NCBI RefSeq assembly: GCF_013664685.1
Contig: NZ_JAAKDE010000015.1
Coordinates: 78,033-142,032, forward strand
DNA length: 64,000 bases
DNA from: Capillibacterium thermochitinicola
GTDB taxonomy: Bacteria > Bacillota > UBA4882 > UBA10575
Direction: 5' to 3'
Both the position numbers and the translations under genes were made by a program. Below are positions 1-9,564 of the stretch, one piece after another. Numbering within the stretch: the first letter of the stretch is position 1; every line of letters begins with the position of its first letter. The notes beneath the pieces were generated by a model. That model saw nothing but the letters and a program-made list of their open reading frames with translations. It made no database searches and had not been told where the DNA came from.

Positions 1-2
1 CC

Positions 3-782
3 GTTTGTTTTTTGGTCGTGACCGGCTTGATGTTCTATTCGTCGCAGGAGAGGGAGAAGGAGATCTGGCTTGAGCGGGCGTTTAAGTTTGTTTTGTATCC
101 TTTCCAAAAGGCAATCCATGCGGTAACCACTTTTGTGACGGATTCGTGGACAACCATCAATGAACTGGGCGCACTGCAGCGGGAGAACGACGAAATGCGC
201 AAGCGCCTCTCCGAGCTGGCGACGGAACTTTCCCAGCTGGAACAGTTGCGCGCGGAGAATGAACGGTTACGGGAGCTTTTACAGTTCAAAGCCGCCTCGA
301 CATTGGAGCTGATCCCGGTCGAGGTGGTGGCCAGAAACCCCCGTAACACCAGTGATACGATCACGATTGATAAAGGGAGTAACTTTGGCTTAACCCGGAA
401 TATGCCGGTGATTACCGCCGAAGGACTGGCCGGACGGTTGTTACGGGTCGAACCCTTCTCCTCCGAGGTTATTTTGCTGACCGATCCCCGCCCCGGCAAC
501 AGCATGAGCGGGGTGATCGAACGCACCAGGGAACTGGTTTATATCTACGGCGGGGGCAAAAAGGGAACCTGTTTGGTTAAACCGTCGGATTTGAGCGTCA
601 AGTTGCAAACCGGCGACCGGATTTTAACTTCGGAATCCAGTTTGTTTTTTCCGAAAAATTTGGTCATCGGCACCCTGGTCGAAGTATATGCTTCCGAAGA
701 CGGTTATGAGCAATATGCCTATTTGGAACCGGCCACCGACTTTAGCCGGTTGGAGTACCTGTACGTGGTTAAGGAGAAGTGA
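3..782 (+). CDS. mreC: Rod shape-determining protein MreC (5' end cut by window)
   Basis: MreC is the extracytoplasmic scaffold of the elongasome, linking MreB/MreD to PBP2 and RodA. The frame is open to the window edge, so the TTG at position 12 is probably internal and the true start lies outside. The first visible residues are the end of the N-terminal membrane helix. A coiled coil rich in Glu, Leu and Arg follows at about residues 50-90 of the visible part, then the two beta-barrel domains characteristic of MreC, with a Gly-rich stretch in the middle. It ends 18 bases before mreD and heads mreC-mreD-mrdA, the standard order. The family call is secure; only the N-terminus is missing. Confidence 0.95.
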   Translation, partial: VCFLVVTGLMFYSSQEREKEIWLERAFKFVLYPFQKAIHAVTTFVTDSWTTINELGALQRENDEMRKRLSELATELSQLEQLRAENERLRELLQFKAASTLELIPVEVVARNPRNTSDTITIDKGSNFGLTRNMPVITAEGLAGRLLRVEPFSSEVILLTDPRPGNSMSGVIERTRELVYIYGGGKKGTCLVKPSDLSVKLQTGDRILTSESSLFFPKNLVIGTLVEVYASEDGYEQYAYLEPATDFSRLEYLYVVKEK

Positions 783-800
783 AGAGAGGAGGAAGGGAGC

Positions 801-1307
801 GTGACGGTTGGGAAGTATGTGCTGTTTATCTTCATTCCATTGGTTTTGCAGACTTCACTCTTTCCCCATCTTTCTCTCTTTGGCGTAATTCCGAACCTGG
901 TTTTGATTACGACCGTTTGTTATGGTCTGTTACAAGGGATCCGGCCGGGGTTGTATTTTGGGCTGCTCAGCGGGCTCTGTTTGGACCTGGCCGGGAGCGG
1001 TATTTTGGGGATCAACATAACAATCCTCGGCCTTTTGGGGTTCGGTGCCGGGTATCTGGAAAGGTTGATTTTCAAAGGATACCTGGTCATCCCCCTCTGC
1101 ATGGTCCTGGCCGGGACGATCGTGGCCGAGCTCTTTTCCTTAAGTATTCTGCTGGCCTTTGGTTGGCGGATTGCCTTCCTTTCCTTTCTCGGGGCGACGC
1201 TTTTACCATTATGCCTGTATAACATGGTGCTGACCGCCCCTGTTTACTACGGGCTGAAAAAAGGCCTTGATCTTATTCGCGAGCGAAGGTTAAAGGTTGG
1301 TGCGTGA
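801..1307 (+). CDS. mreD: Rod shape-determining protein MreD
   Basis: A 168-residue, almost entirely hydrophobic protein with about five membrane helices, matching MreD in size and position. MreD is the integral membrane partner of MreC in the elongasome. The GTG start is preceded by a GAGGAGG-type ribosome site a few bases upstream, and its TGA stop overlaps the GTG of the next gene by four bases (GTGA), indicating translational coupling. MreD sequences diverge quickly, so the call rests on the hydrophobic profile plus its place between mreC and mrdA. Confidence 0.9.
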   Translation: MTVGKYVLFIFIPLVLQTSLFPHLSLFGVIPNLVLITTVCYGLLQGIRPGLYFGLLSGLCLDLAGSGILGINITILGLLGFGAGYLERLIFKGYLVIPLCMVLAGTIVAELFSLSILLAFGWRIAFLSFLGATLLPLCLYNMVLTAPVYYGLKKGLDLIRERRLKVGA

Positions 1308-3145
1308 CATTGAACAACCGGACAATTACAGGACTGGACAGAAGTGTTAAGGTCCTTACCATCCTGGTGATCCTCATCTTCTCCGTGCTTCTCTGCCGCC
1401 TTTGGTATTTACAGATTGTCAAGGGAGAGGAAAAATACGCGGAATCAAGTAGCATCCGGATGCGGCCGATTCGGATTACCGCCCCCCGGGGGAATATCTA
1501 TGACCGGTGGGGCGAATTGTTGGTGACCAGCCGGTTTTCGCATGTTGTTTCCGTTGTCCCGGAAGACGTGAAAGACAACCCTTATGTGGTCCGTTTTTTA
1601 AGCCAAGTTTTGGAATTGTCCGAAACAGAGTTGTTTCAGATGATGGAAGAGAGAGCCAAATACCAAAAGGACCAGTATGTTCCGTTGAAAAGGGATGTGA
1701 ACCCGGTAGCGATTGGACAGATTCTCGAAGCAAAGCTTGATCTGCCCGGTGTGGTGGTGGAGGATTATCCGGTCCGTTACTACCCGAAAGGGGAATGGGG
1801 CGCGCATCTCTTTGGCTATATCGGTGAGATTAGTGAACAAGAACTGGCACAGCGGCGCGGTCTTGGGTACCGTCTCGGCGATGAAATCGGCAAGATGGGT
1901 TTGGAAAGAACCTATGACCTTGAACTCAAAGGAGAAGAGGCCGTCCGGATCTGGGAAGTGGACCGGGTGGGGCAACCCATTCGCGTGTTGGAAGAGAAGA
2001 AGTATGTTCCCGGTCACAATCTGCACCTGACGATTGATGCCCGCCTGCAGGCTGTGGCGGAACAGGCGATCCGCGATCAGATCGCCTGGGCCCGGGCCCA
2101 GACCAACGAACAGTACAATAAGGCCAACGCCGGATCTGTTGTGGTGCTGGACCCCAGAAACGGTGAGATTCTTGCCCTCGTCAGCTATCCGGAGTTTGAT
2201 CCCAATTTATTTGTGGGCAATATTTCGCGGGCAGCCTTTAACGAATTAATTAACAACCCGTTGAACCCCTTCTCCAACCGGGTGACGAGAGGGAAGTTTA
2301 TGCCCGGCTCCACCTTTAAACCGATTACCGTTTTGGCCGCGCTGGAGGAAAACCTGGTCAAGCCCGGTGAGATTTTCAACTGCACGGGTGTGATCCGGTT
2401 TGGCAACCGGCAACTGCGGTGCAGCCAAGTCCATGGCAAACTGAATATAGTTGACGGCCTAAAAAACTCCTGTAATATCGTCATGGCGGAGCTGGCCTTC
2501 CGGTTGGGACCGGAAAAACTGGCGAAGTACGCCAGGTTATTGGGTTTGGGGGCAAAGACCGGCTTAAGATTGGAACCGGAGGAGTTGGACGGGCTGATTG
2601 GTGATCCGGAATGGAAAAGGAAAGCGCGGGGTGAACCCTGGTATCCAATGGAAACGGCCCTGATCTCCATCGGTCAAAGTTTTGTTGATGTGACCCCCAT
2701 TCAACTGGCGCAGGTCTATTCCACCATCGCCAGTGGCGGTACGGTTTATCAGCCCCAATTGGTGCGGGAGATCACGACGGCCGCGGGGGAGACGGTGACC
2801 AAGTTTGCGCCGAAAGTCATCCGGGAGATCGAGATTGATCCGGAGAACCTCGCCATCGTGCGGAAAGGTTTGGAACAGGTGGTGACGGAAGGAACTGCCC
2901 GGTATGTTTTCCAGGGTTTCCCGCTCGACCGGATTCCGGTGGCCGGGAAAACCGGAACCGCCGAGAATATTGGGAAGAACGATTATGCCTTTTTTGCCAG
3001 TTACGCACCGGCCGACAATCCCGAATTGGTGGTGGTGGTGGTGATCGAAGAAGGCGGTTACGGTTCCCAGGCAGCGGCACCGGTGGCCCGGAAGATTTAT
3101 GAAGCCTATTTTGGACTGAACCAGCCGTCAACGGCCAACAAGTAA
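1304..3145 (+). CDS. mrdA: Penicillin-binding protein 2 (elongasome transpeptidase)
   Basis: A class B penicillin-binding protein of 613 residues that cross-links lateral-wall peptidoglycan as the partner of RodA. One N-terminal membrane helix lies at about residues 14-33, followed by the PBP dimerisation domain and the transpeptidase domain. The catalytic motifs are all present: STFK with Ser336 and Lys339, SCN at 389-391, and KTG at 549-551. The GTG start overlaps the mreD stop. Family length is normal and no residue is missing. It could also be called PBP2/MrdA or PbpA; context with mreCD and rodA favours elongation rather than septation. Confidence 0.95.
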   Translation: MTLNNRTITGLDRSVKVLTILVILIFSVLLCRLWYLQIVKGEEKYAESSSIRMRPIRITAPRGNIYDRWGELLVTSRFSHVVSVVPEDVKDNPYVVRFLSQVLELSETELFQMMEERAKYQKDQYVPLKRDVNPVAIGQILEAKLDLPGVVVEDYPVRYYPKGEWGAHLFGYIGEISEQELAQRRGLGYRLGDEIGKMGLERTYDLELKGEEAVRIWEVDRVGQPIRVLEEKKYVPGHNLHLTIDARLQAVAEQAIRDQIAWARAQTNEQYNKANAGSVVVLDPRNGEILALVSYPEFDPNLFVGNISRAAFNELINNPLNPFSNRVTRGKFMPGSTFKPITVLAALEENLVKPGEIFNCTGVIRFGNRQLRCSQVHGKLNIVDGLKNSCNIVMAELAFRLGPEKLAKYARLLGLGAKTGLRLEPEELDGLIGDPEWKRKARGEPWYPMETALISIGQSFVDVTPIQLAQVYSTIASGGTVYQPQLVREITTAAGETVTKFAPKVIREIEIDPENLAIVRKGLEQVVTEGTARYVFQGFPLDRIPVAGKTGTAENIGKNDYAFFASYAPADNPELVVVVVIEEGGYGSQAAAPVARKIYEAYFGLNQPSTANK

Positions 3146-3294
3146 GCGCCGCGGGCCGAGGCGGAAGCGGGTACTTTTTTGCCCGGTACGCACCACCCGG
3201 CAAGAACCGGTGGCGGAAGGCCTAGATTGACGGGAGGATTTTCCAACCGTGTTGTGGAATAAAAAGAGAAAATTGCCTAAGGTGTGAGCGAAGG

Positions 3295-3933
3295 ATGCTA
3301 GTATCGGTATCAAGGCCCGTCCATGTCGAGCAACTGGTGTTTAAAGGGCTGAAGCAAGGGTTGACGCTGTTTGTCCCCGAAAATGATTCCTTTGTGCACT
3401 GGTTGGAAGTATTGGACCGGCAGTTGGACCAGGCCAAAGGTTTTTTTCAAGGCGGTGCCATCCTGGTTGAACTGGGCGAGCGCCAACTAACCCCCGGTGA
3501 ACTGGCGGGATTAAAAAGAGTATTGGCCAAATACCGGATCCGGATCAAAGGTTTCAATCCGGTGCTGCGGAAGAAAACCAACCCGCGGGTTGAAAAACGG
3601 CCACCGGCCTCCTCCGGTGTTCTCCTGGTCAAAGGAACGGTCCGGAACGGGCAACGGTTGGAGAACGAGGGCGATATTGTCGTGAAAGGGGATGTGAACC
3701 CCGGCAGTGAGATCGTGGCGACCGGGGATATTATTGTTTTAGGTGCCCTGCGCGGAATTGCCCATGCGGGGGCCGGGGGCAACGTAAAAGCGGAGATTAT
3801 CGCCTTTACTTTGGCCCCGGTTCAATTGCGGATTGCTCATATTATCTCGCGCGCCCCGGAAGGCAGGAAAGAGTGGCAAGGCCCGGAGGTTGCTTACATC
3901 AAAGGGGAAAAGATTGTTGTTGAGCGATTATAG
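3295..3933 (+). CDS. minC: Septum site-determining protein MinC
   Basis: A 212-residue inhibitor of FtsZ polymerisation, recruited to the membrane by MinD. The N-terminal domain contains the expected beta-strand and Gly-Leu segment (residues 12-30). The C-terminal domain, from about residue 105, is the Gly/Val-rich right-handed beta helix typical of MinC, with repeated GDIVV- and GNV-like turns. It is followed after 21 bases by minD, which has an AAAGGAGGA ribosome site. The roughly 150 bases between mrdA and minC may hold a secondary promoter, but I see no clear consensus. Confidence 0.94.
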   Translation: MLVSVSRPVHVEQLVFKGLKQGLTLFVPENDSFVHWLEVLDRQLDQAKGFFQGGAILVELGERQLTPGELAGLKRVLAKYRIRIKGFNPVLRKKTNPRVEKRPPASSGVLLVKGTVRNGQRLENEGDIVVKGDVNPGSEIVATGDIIVLGALRGIAHAGAGGNVKAEIIAFTLAPVQLRIAHIISRAPEGRKEWQGPEVAYIKGEKIVVERL

Positions 3934-3954
3934 GAGATAAAGGAGGATTCTTTT

Positions 3955-4754
3955 ATGGCTGGACGGGTGATCGTTGTAACTTCCGGAAAAGGTGGCGTGG
4001 GGAAGACCACGACCGTGGCGAATATCGGAACCGGTTTGGCGCTGCGCCATAAAAAGTGGTGATGATCGATGCCGACATCGGCCTGCGTAATCTGGACGTG
4101 GTGATGGGGCTCGAAAACCGGATTATCTATGATTTGGTTGATGTGGCGGAGAAGACCTGCCGTTCAGTGCATAAAGCGCTCATTAAGGACAAGCGGTTGA
4201 GCAATCTTTATCTGCTTCCGGCGGCGCAGACACGGAATAAGGATGCGATCAGTCCGGAACAGATGATTGCAATCGTTGACGAATTAAAAGAAGAGTTCGA
4301 TTATGTCCTGGTGGACTGCCCGGCCGGAATTGAACGGGGCTTTGAAAATGCGGTGGCTGCCGCGACGGAGGCGATCGTCGTTACCACACCCGAGGTCTCC
4401 GCGGTCCGCGATGCCGACCGGATCATCGGCCTGTTGCAAGACCGGGAGATCTATGAGCCGGTGTTGATTCTGAACCGGCTCCGGCCCGATATGATTCGCC
4501 GCGGCGATATGATGGATGTGGATGACATTAATGACATTTTAGCCATTAAACTGCTGGGGATTGTCCCTGATGATGAGGAGATTATCATTTCCACGAACAA
4601 AGGAGAACCGGCTGTTTTAAACGACCAATCCAAAGCGGGGGAGGCTTTCCGTAATATTGTCCGCCGGTTGGAAGGTGAAGAGGTTCCGTTTATGTCGGTC
4701 AATGGTGAACCGGGGCTCTTTGGCCGGTTCTTGAAGCTGCTTAACGGGAAGTAA
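3955..4754 (+). pseudogene. minD: Septum site-determining ATPase MinD, with a one-base frameshift near 4051-4060
   Basis: MinD is the membrane-cycling ATPase that carries MinC to the poles. The ATG at 3955 follows AAAGGAGG and starts a perfect MinD N-terminus with the deviant Walker A KGGVGKTTT (residues 12-20). The frame meets TGA at 4060 after 35 codons. Homology continues at once in the -1 frame from 4056 (VVMIDADIGLRN, then the MGLENR segment) to the stop at 4754. Together the two parts give about 266 residues, the normal MinD length. Restoring one A in the A5 run at 4051-4055 gives an intact gene. minC and minE are intact and the rest of minD shows no decay, so a sequencing error or very recent deletion is likeliest; a natural -1 shift is possible but less likely. 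Confidence 0.9.
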
Positions 4755-4800
4755 GGGGAGCGGTGCCCAGGAAGAAGCGGAGGGAAAGGGGTAAGAAGGA

Positions 4801-5052
4801 ATGAAATTGTTTCGTGAAGAATCCCCCAGCAAAAAACAGGCGGTTGAAAGGTTGCGTCTGATCCTCGTTCATGACCGGGCGAAGGTCTCCACCGGTTTGC
4901 TAGAGCAATTAAGAGAAGAGATCATCAACGCCATCTCCAAATATGTGGAGATTAAGGAAGAGGAGATTGAGATCGAACTGAACGCCACCGAAACCAAGGC
5001 TGAATTGGTGGCCAATATTCCCGTCGTCAGGGTGCGTCGCGCTGTCGAGTAA
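4801..5052 (+). CDS. minE: Cell division topological specificity factor MinE
   Basis: An 83-residue protein matching MinE in size, charge and position. MinE stimulates MinD ATPase and drives Min oscillation, confining MinC to the poles. The N-terminal segment begins with the membrane-targeting residues and Ser-Lys-rich stretch, the region around residues 15-30 has the MinD-binding pattern (RLRLILVHDRA), and the C-terminal half is the acidic dimerisation domain ending VRRAVE. It follows minD by 46 bases. MinE with MinCD is usual in Clostridia-type Bacillota, whereas bacilli use DivIVA. Confidence 0.93.
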   Translation: MKLFREESPSKKQAVERLRLILVHDRAKVSTGLLEQLREEIINAISKYVEIKEEEIEIELNATETKAELVANIPVVRVRRAVE

Positions 5053-5089
5053 ACACTGCCACTGGCGTTAAAGAAAAGGTGACGAAGCG

Positions 5090-6229
5090 TTGTGGGATAA
5101 AAAAACACTCAAAAACATCGATTATTATTTGCTGGTCTCTGTTTTTCTCTTGGTCATCATCGGCTTGGTGATGGTTTATAGTGCGACCAGAAACAATTAT
5201 GATCTAACCGGCGGCGACCCTTATGCGATTGTCAAAAAACAACTGGTGGCTGCGGCTATCGGGGTCGTCGGGATGGTTTTTATCATGTTCAGCGATTACC
5301 GGCTGCCCGACCTGATGTACCAGATTCTTTACGGGCTCAACCTTTTGTTACTGGTTATGGTCCTCTCGCCCCTTGGCCTGGAGGTGAAAGGGGCAAAATC
5401 CTGGATTAATCTGGGTGGGTTTTCGCTGCAACCCTCGGAATTTGCGAAGCTATTAGTGATTCTGACTTTGGCCAAACATTTGGCGGAGAAAGAGGAGATC
5501 GATTCCTTTTGGGATCTGTGGTCGCCCTTTGTGCATATCGCTCTTCCGCTGCTGCTGATCCTGCTGCAGCCGGATCTTGGAACGACGTTGGTTTTTATCT
5601 TTTTCTTCTTTGTCATGCTGTTTGTGGCCGGGTACAGCCGCCGCTTTTTGCTGTTGATTATTCTCGCCGGGGTTATGAGTTTGGTCTTGCTCTTTGCTAG
5701 CCATTATTTCTTCGGCACTCCGTTACCCTTCAAGGAGTACCAGATTCGACGGATGATGATCTTTCTCAATCCGGACCGGGACCCCACGGGGAGCGGGTGG
5801 AATGTGCGCCAGGCGATCATTGCGGTCGGGTCCGGTCGCTTTTTCGGGAAAGGACTTTTCCAAGGAACCCAGGGTCGTCTGGGGTTTTTGCCGGAAAGCC
5901 ACAATGACTTTATCTTTGCGATTCTCTGTGAAGAATTGGGCTTTATCGGCGGCTTTTTGACTCTGGTTTTATTCTTCATCCTGATCTGGCGTTGCCTGGT
6001 CATTATCCAACAGGCGAAGGATAAAAACGGGGCGCTGGTGGCCGCCGGAATCATGGCCATGTTCCTCTTTCATATTCTGGAGAATATCGGGATGAATATC
6101 GGGATCATGCCGATTACGGGAATCCCCTTACCGTTTATCAGTTCCGGGGGCAGCTCGATGATTACCAACCTTTTCGCCATCGGCTTTTTGGAAAACATCT
6201 GGATTCGCCGGCAGAAGCTGCTGTTCTGA
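5090..6229 (+). CDS. rodA: SEDS peptidoglycan glycosyltransferase RodA
   Basis: A 379-residue polytopic membrane protein of the FtsW/RodA/SpoVE family that polymerises glycan strands with PBP2. About ten hydrophobic helices are visible. Family hallmarks are present: the N-terminal VYSATRNN segment, the QPSEFAKL motif in the middle, the long extracytoplasmic loop with the FLPESHNDFIF segment (about 270), and the C-terminal GIPLPFISSGGSS motif. The TTG start is preceded by AAAGGTG. It closes the cluster and is followed by a strong terminator, so mreC to rodA may be one transcription unit. RodA is preferred over FtsW because of the mre-min context. Confidence 0.92.
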   Translation: MWDKKTLKNIDYYLLVSVFLLVIIGLVMVYSATRNNYDLTGGDPYAIVKKQLVAAAIGVVGMVFIMFSDYRLPDLMYQILYGLNLLLLVMVLSPLGLEVKGAKSWINLGGFSLQPSEFAKLLVILTLAKHLAEKEEIDSFWDLWSPFVHIALPLLLILLQPDLGTTLVFIFFFFVMLFVAGYSRRFLLLIILAGVMSLVLLFASHYFFGTPLPFKEYQIRRMMIFLNPDRDPTGSGWNVRQAIIAVGSGRFFGKGLFQGTQGRLGFLPESHNDFIFAILCEELGFIGGFLTLVLFFILIWRCLVIIQQAKDKNGALVAAGIMAMFLFHILENIGMNIGIMPITGIPLPFISSGGSSMITNLFAIGFLENIWIRRQKLLF

Positions 6230-6261
6230 CCGGTTGGCCGTGAAAAGTAAGAAAAAATAAA

Positions 6262-6309
6262 AAAACACGAACCCGGGTTTTAGGCAAGCGGGTTCGTGTT
6301 CTTTTTTTA
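6262..6309. terminator. Bidirectional rho-independent terminator between rodA and the PBP1A-type gene
   Basis: A GC-rich hairpin with arms ACACGAACCCG and CGGGTTCGTGT is flanked by an A-run on the left and a T-run on the right, so it can stop transcription from both converging genes. Confidence 0.88.
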
Positions 6310-6335
6310 TTGTTTATTGTTAGCCGCGCATCACC

Positions 6336-8663
6336 TTACCGGCGATTCCGTCCCGCATGGAGGTTACACGGGAGGGTAGGCTCATCGCCGGGGGTAAAGG
6401 ACATGGTTTCCACCGCGTCAAAGGGGCAGAAGGGGGTGGCGATTAACCCCGATTCGGTACAGACCTCCAGGACGACCTCTTCGCTGGAGGTCTCCCCGTG
6501 CAGTGGGCAGTTTCCGGTCGGCATCGGACTGCCGTCGGTGGTTTCCGTGCCGGTTACCGCCCAGTAGGTTTTGGTGATCACCCGGTCCGCCGGGCAGAAG
6601 GTGGTGGCCAGGGCGCCCGAGTCGAGACAGACTTGGAGGATTATTTTACTCCCAAGGTCGGGGGCGGAGTGGGTCGGACAGGAATCCACCGGTTCCGTCC
6701 CGGCAATGAAGACTTCCCGGATGGTCTCCGGACAATAGGGGGAAGCCAGGTAACCGGTCTCGGCACAGACTTCAATATTGGTTGAGACACCCGCCGGGAC
6801 CGGGAAGTCGGTGATCGGCCGGTTTTCCAACACCCGCCGGGCAAACCGTCCCCAGATTTCGGCGGCGTAACCGCTAGTAATTTTGGTGTTATTTACAACC
6901 AGAGGCACAGCCTGGCTGTCATTGCCGATCCAGACGCCGGCGATGATCTCCGGCGTATAACCGACAAACCAGGCGTTGGTGTCTTGGTCGGAGGTCCCGG
7001 TTTTCCCGGCGGCCGGCCGCCCGATCCGGCCCCGTCGTCCGGTCCCGTTTTCAATAACCCCTTTGAGCATATCCGTGACCACGTAAGCCACCGACTCCCG
7101 GATCACGACCCGCCGTTTGGGTCCATTCTCCAATAGAACCCGGCCTTGGCTGTCGGTTACTTTAAGAATGGCGAGGGGTTCGGAATAGATTCCCTTGTTG
7201 GCAAAGGGTGTATAGGCGGCGGTCAATTCCAGCGGGGTGACCCCGCGGGTTAAACCACCCAAAGCCAGGGGGGAGAGGGCCATATCATTCAATCCACCGC
7301 TGGAGACCAGGCTCGTCAGGCCCATGTTCTGCGCCATCTTAAAGATAGTGCTCACGCCCAACTGGTCGGTGAGGCGCACGGAGATTGTATTGAGGGAATT
7401 CTCCAAAGCCGTACGTAAACGGACCGGCCCCTGGAAGGTTTTGCTGAAATTCTGGGGGATCCAGGACCCACCGTCACCGGAGGGGTATTCGATCTCCTCG
7501 TCAATCAAGACGGTAGCGGGGGTGAACCGGTGGCTGTCAATGGCCGCCGCGTAAACAAAGGGTTTGATACAGGAACCCGGCTGGCGGTAGGCTTTGGTTG
7601 CCCGGTTTAACTGGGTGTTTTGCCAATCACGCCCGCCAATCATCGCTTTGATGTGGCCATTGGTGGGGTCCATGGCGACAAAAGCAATCTGCGGCTGGGT
7701 GACATTGTTTCGGTCCGGCTTCCCGGTGGGCAGGTCGGCGATGGCCTCTTCGGCGATGGCCTGCATCCGCAGGTCCAGGGTGGTGTAGATCCGGTAGCCT
7801 TGGGTGTAGAGGTCTTCTTCAGTGAACATGTTGTGTTTAACCGTTAGTTCTTGAATGATGTAGTCGACAAAGTAGGGCGCATTCCGGATCCGGGCCCCTT
7901 CGCTGACTACCCCCAGCGGTGTTTGACGGGCCTGGGCGGCCTCTTCGGGGGTGATGAATTTGGCCTCCACCATTTTTTCGAGGACGAAATTCCGGCGTTC
8001 CAGGGCATTTTCCGGGTTTTTGAACGGGCAATAGTAACCCGGACTGCGGATAATCCCGGCGAGTAAGGCAAACTGGGGTAACTCCAGTTCCCAAATGTGC
8101 TTATTAAAATAACGCTGGGCTGCGGCTTCCACCCCGTGGGCTCCGTTCCCGAAGTAGATATAGTTCAAGTAGCGCTCTAAAATTTCGTTCTTTGATAAAT
8201 TCCGTTCCAAATTGATCGCGTAAAACCATTCTTTAACCTTTCGCGAGATGGTTTTCTTGTGGGTCAAGAGGGAAACTTTGGCGTATTGCTGGGTGATGGT
8301 GCTGCCCCCTTGTTTAAAGTCCCAAGCCAAAAGGTTTACCCAGACGGCCCGGAGGATTGCTCTGATCTTGATCCCCCGGTGGTTGTAAAAATCCGGATCC
8401 TCGACGGCAATGATCGCGTTTTTCATCATCTCGGGGATCTGGTCAAAATCCACGGGGATACGGTTTTCCTGAAAAAGGCGTTGAACAATATCGCCATTGA
8501 TATCATAGATGATCGTCGCTTCCACCGGGGGCGGGGGGTTGTCCGGAATTTTTGAACCAAAAATTATTCCGGCCGCGATCCCGAGGAAGAGCCCGGAGAC
8601 AACGACGATTCCGATTAAACGCCATGATAAGCCGAAAGGTTTATGTAGTAGTTTGGCCATCAT
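6336..8663 (-). CDS. Class A penicillin-binding protein (PBP1A family) with three C-terminal Cys-rich repeats
   Basis: A bifunctional murein synthase of 775 residues. A membrane helix at about 16-36 is followed by the GT51 glycosyltransferase domain (catalytic EDPDF Glu88; GGSTITQQ at 119-126) and a transpeptidase domain with SCIK (Ser364), SLN (423-425) and KTG (554-556). From about residue 632 to the end come three imperfect repeats, each with a VCxxxGxxAxxxCP core and a distal CxxH, giving nine Cys outside the cytoplasm. I chose the ATG pair at 8663/8660 because GGGAGGGG lies just upstream; a TTG-type extension to 8708 lacks such a site. The tail resembles short repeats known at the end of some clostridial class A PBPs; its role is unknown. 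Confidence 0.92.
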   Translation of the reverse strand: MMAKLLHKPFGLSWRLIGIVVVSGLFLGIAAGIIFGSKIPDNPPPPVEATIIYDINGDIVQRLFQENRIPVDFDQIPEMMKNAIIAVEDPDFYNHRGIKIRAILRAVWVNLLAWDFKQGGSTITQQYAKVSLLTHKKTISRKVKEWFYAINLERNLSKNEILERYLNYIYFGNGAHGVEAAAQRYFNKHIWELELPQFALLAGIIRSPGYYCPFKNPENALERRNFVLEKMVEAKFITPEEAAQARQTPLGVVSEGARIRNAPYFVDYIIQELTVKHNMFTEEDLYTQGYRIYTTLDLRMQAIAEEAIADLPTGKPDRNNVTQPQIAFVAMDPTNGHIKAMIGGRDWQNTQLNRATKAYRQPGSCIKPFVYAAAIDSHRFTPATVLIDEEIEYPSGDGGSWIPQNFSKTFQGPVRLRTALENSLNTISVRLTDQLGVSTIFKMAQNMGLTSLVSSGGLNDMALSPLALGGLTRGVTPLELTAAYTPFANKGIYSEPLAILKVTDSQGRVLLENGPKRRVVIRESVAYVVTDMLKGVIENGTGRRGRIGRPAAGKTGTSDQDTNAWFVGYTPEIIAGVWIGNDSQAVPLVVNNTKITSGYAAEIWGRFARRVLENRPITDFPVPAGVSTNIEVCAETGYLASPYCPETIREVFIAGTEPVDSCPTHSAPDLGSKIILQVCLDSGALATTFCPADRVITKTYWAVTGTETTDGSPMPTGNCPLHGETSSEEVVLEVCTESGLIATPFCPFDAVETMSFTPGDEPTLPCNLHAGRNRR

Positions 8664-8859
8664 CTGCCCCTCCCAGTTTGGTAGGTGAAAGAATTGCATA
8701 TTTTCCAACCGAAGTCTATATATTGGGCTTGAAAAGGCTTGACAGAAGCACCGGCCGTCAGGCCATCCCGCAGGTCAGAAATTTGAAATCGGACATAAGA
8801 ATAAAAGAGAAAAGGTGCGTGACGGAACGGGTCAGTCACAAGGGAAAGGTGGTGGTCAT

Positions 8860-9564
8860 ATGCGGATGCGACTAAAAAAAAGAAGGCGAATCCTGGTTTT
8901 ACCACCGCATTTTTTTAAGAAAAAGACTTTGCTTTTTTTCTTATTTATTCTCTTTCTGATCGGCGGATTCCTCTTTGCCGATCATCGTTTGCGACCGGTC
9001 ATCCAAGCGAAAGCGGAGGCACATGCGCGCGTCTTGGCAACAACCTCAATCAACCAGGCGATTCGCGAGAAGGTCGCCAAAAATATTCGTTACGAAGATT
9101 TAATCTCGGTGAAAGTGGATAACCGGGGACGGGTCGTTCTGATGCAACCAAATACCGGTGAGATTAACCGCCTGGCTTCGGATGCCACCATCACCGTACA
9201 GGAATTAATGAAAAACACGAAGGATGACAAGATCTATCTTCCCCTCGGCCAATTGTTGGGAAGCCAAATCCTGGCGGGGCGGGGACCCGATATCCCCGTC
9301 ATAATTGTCCCGGTCGGGACGGTGGAGAGCCGGGTCTACGACGTTTTTGAGGAGGCCGGGATCAACCAAACACGGCATAAAATATATCTGGAAGTAAAAA
9401 CAATGGTCCGGGTGGTCGTTCCTTTGCTTGACTCCCTTGTGGAGATCCGCGCCGAGGTACCATTGACTGAAGCGATTATCATGGGTGAAGTGCCCCAGGT
9501 TTACTTTGGCGGCCAGCCGATTGTGAGCATTCCGGACCTTCTAAAAACAATTCCTGGCGAGTGA
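8860..9564 (+). CDS. yunB: Sporulation protein YunB
   Basis: A 234-residue membrane-anchored protein matching YunB, a mother-cell sporulation protein of unknown biochemical role. A very basic N-terminus (RLKKRRR) precedes one membrane helix at about 20-40. The soluble part contains the conserved segment with ATTSINQAI, a YEDLISV strand and the TVESRVYD region near the middle. I chose the ATG at 8860, preceded by AAAGGTGG, over an upstream in-frame TTG at 8815 because the extension is unlike the family. It is divergent from the PBP gene and convergent with prs. A sigma-E type promoter would be expected in the roughly 195 bases upstream, but I could not identify one. Confidence 0.88.
   Translation: MRMRLKKRRRILVLPPHFFKKKTLLFFLFILFLIGGFLFADHRLRPVIQAKAEAHARVLATTSINQAIREKVAKNIRYEDLISVKVDNRGRVVLMQPNTGEINRLASDATITVQELMKNTKDDKIYLPLGQLLGSQILAGRGPDIPVIIVPVGTVESRVYDVFEEAGINQTRHKIYLEVKTMVRVVVPLLDSLVEIRAEVPLTEAIIMGEVPQVYFGGQPIVSIPDLLKTIPGE

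Noticed and set aside
4050..4062. Programmed -1 frameshift in minD
   Set aside because: The site is T-AAA-AAG, lacking the A-AAA-AAG heptamer, and I see no stimulatory hairpin; a lost base is simpler. Kept as an open possibility only.
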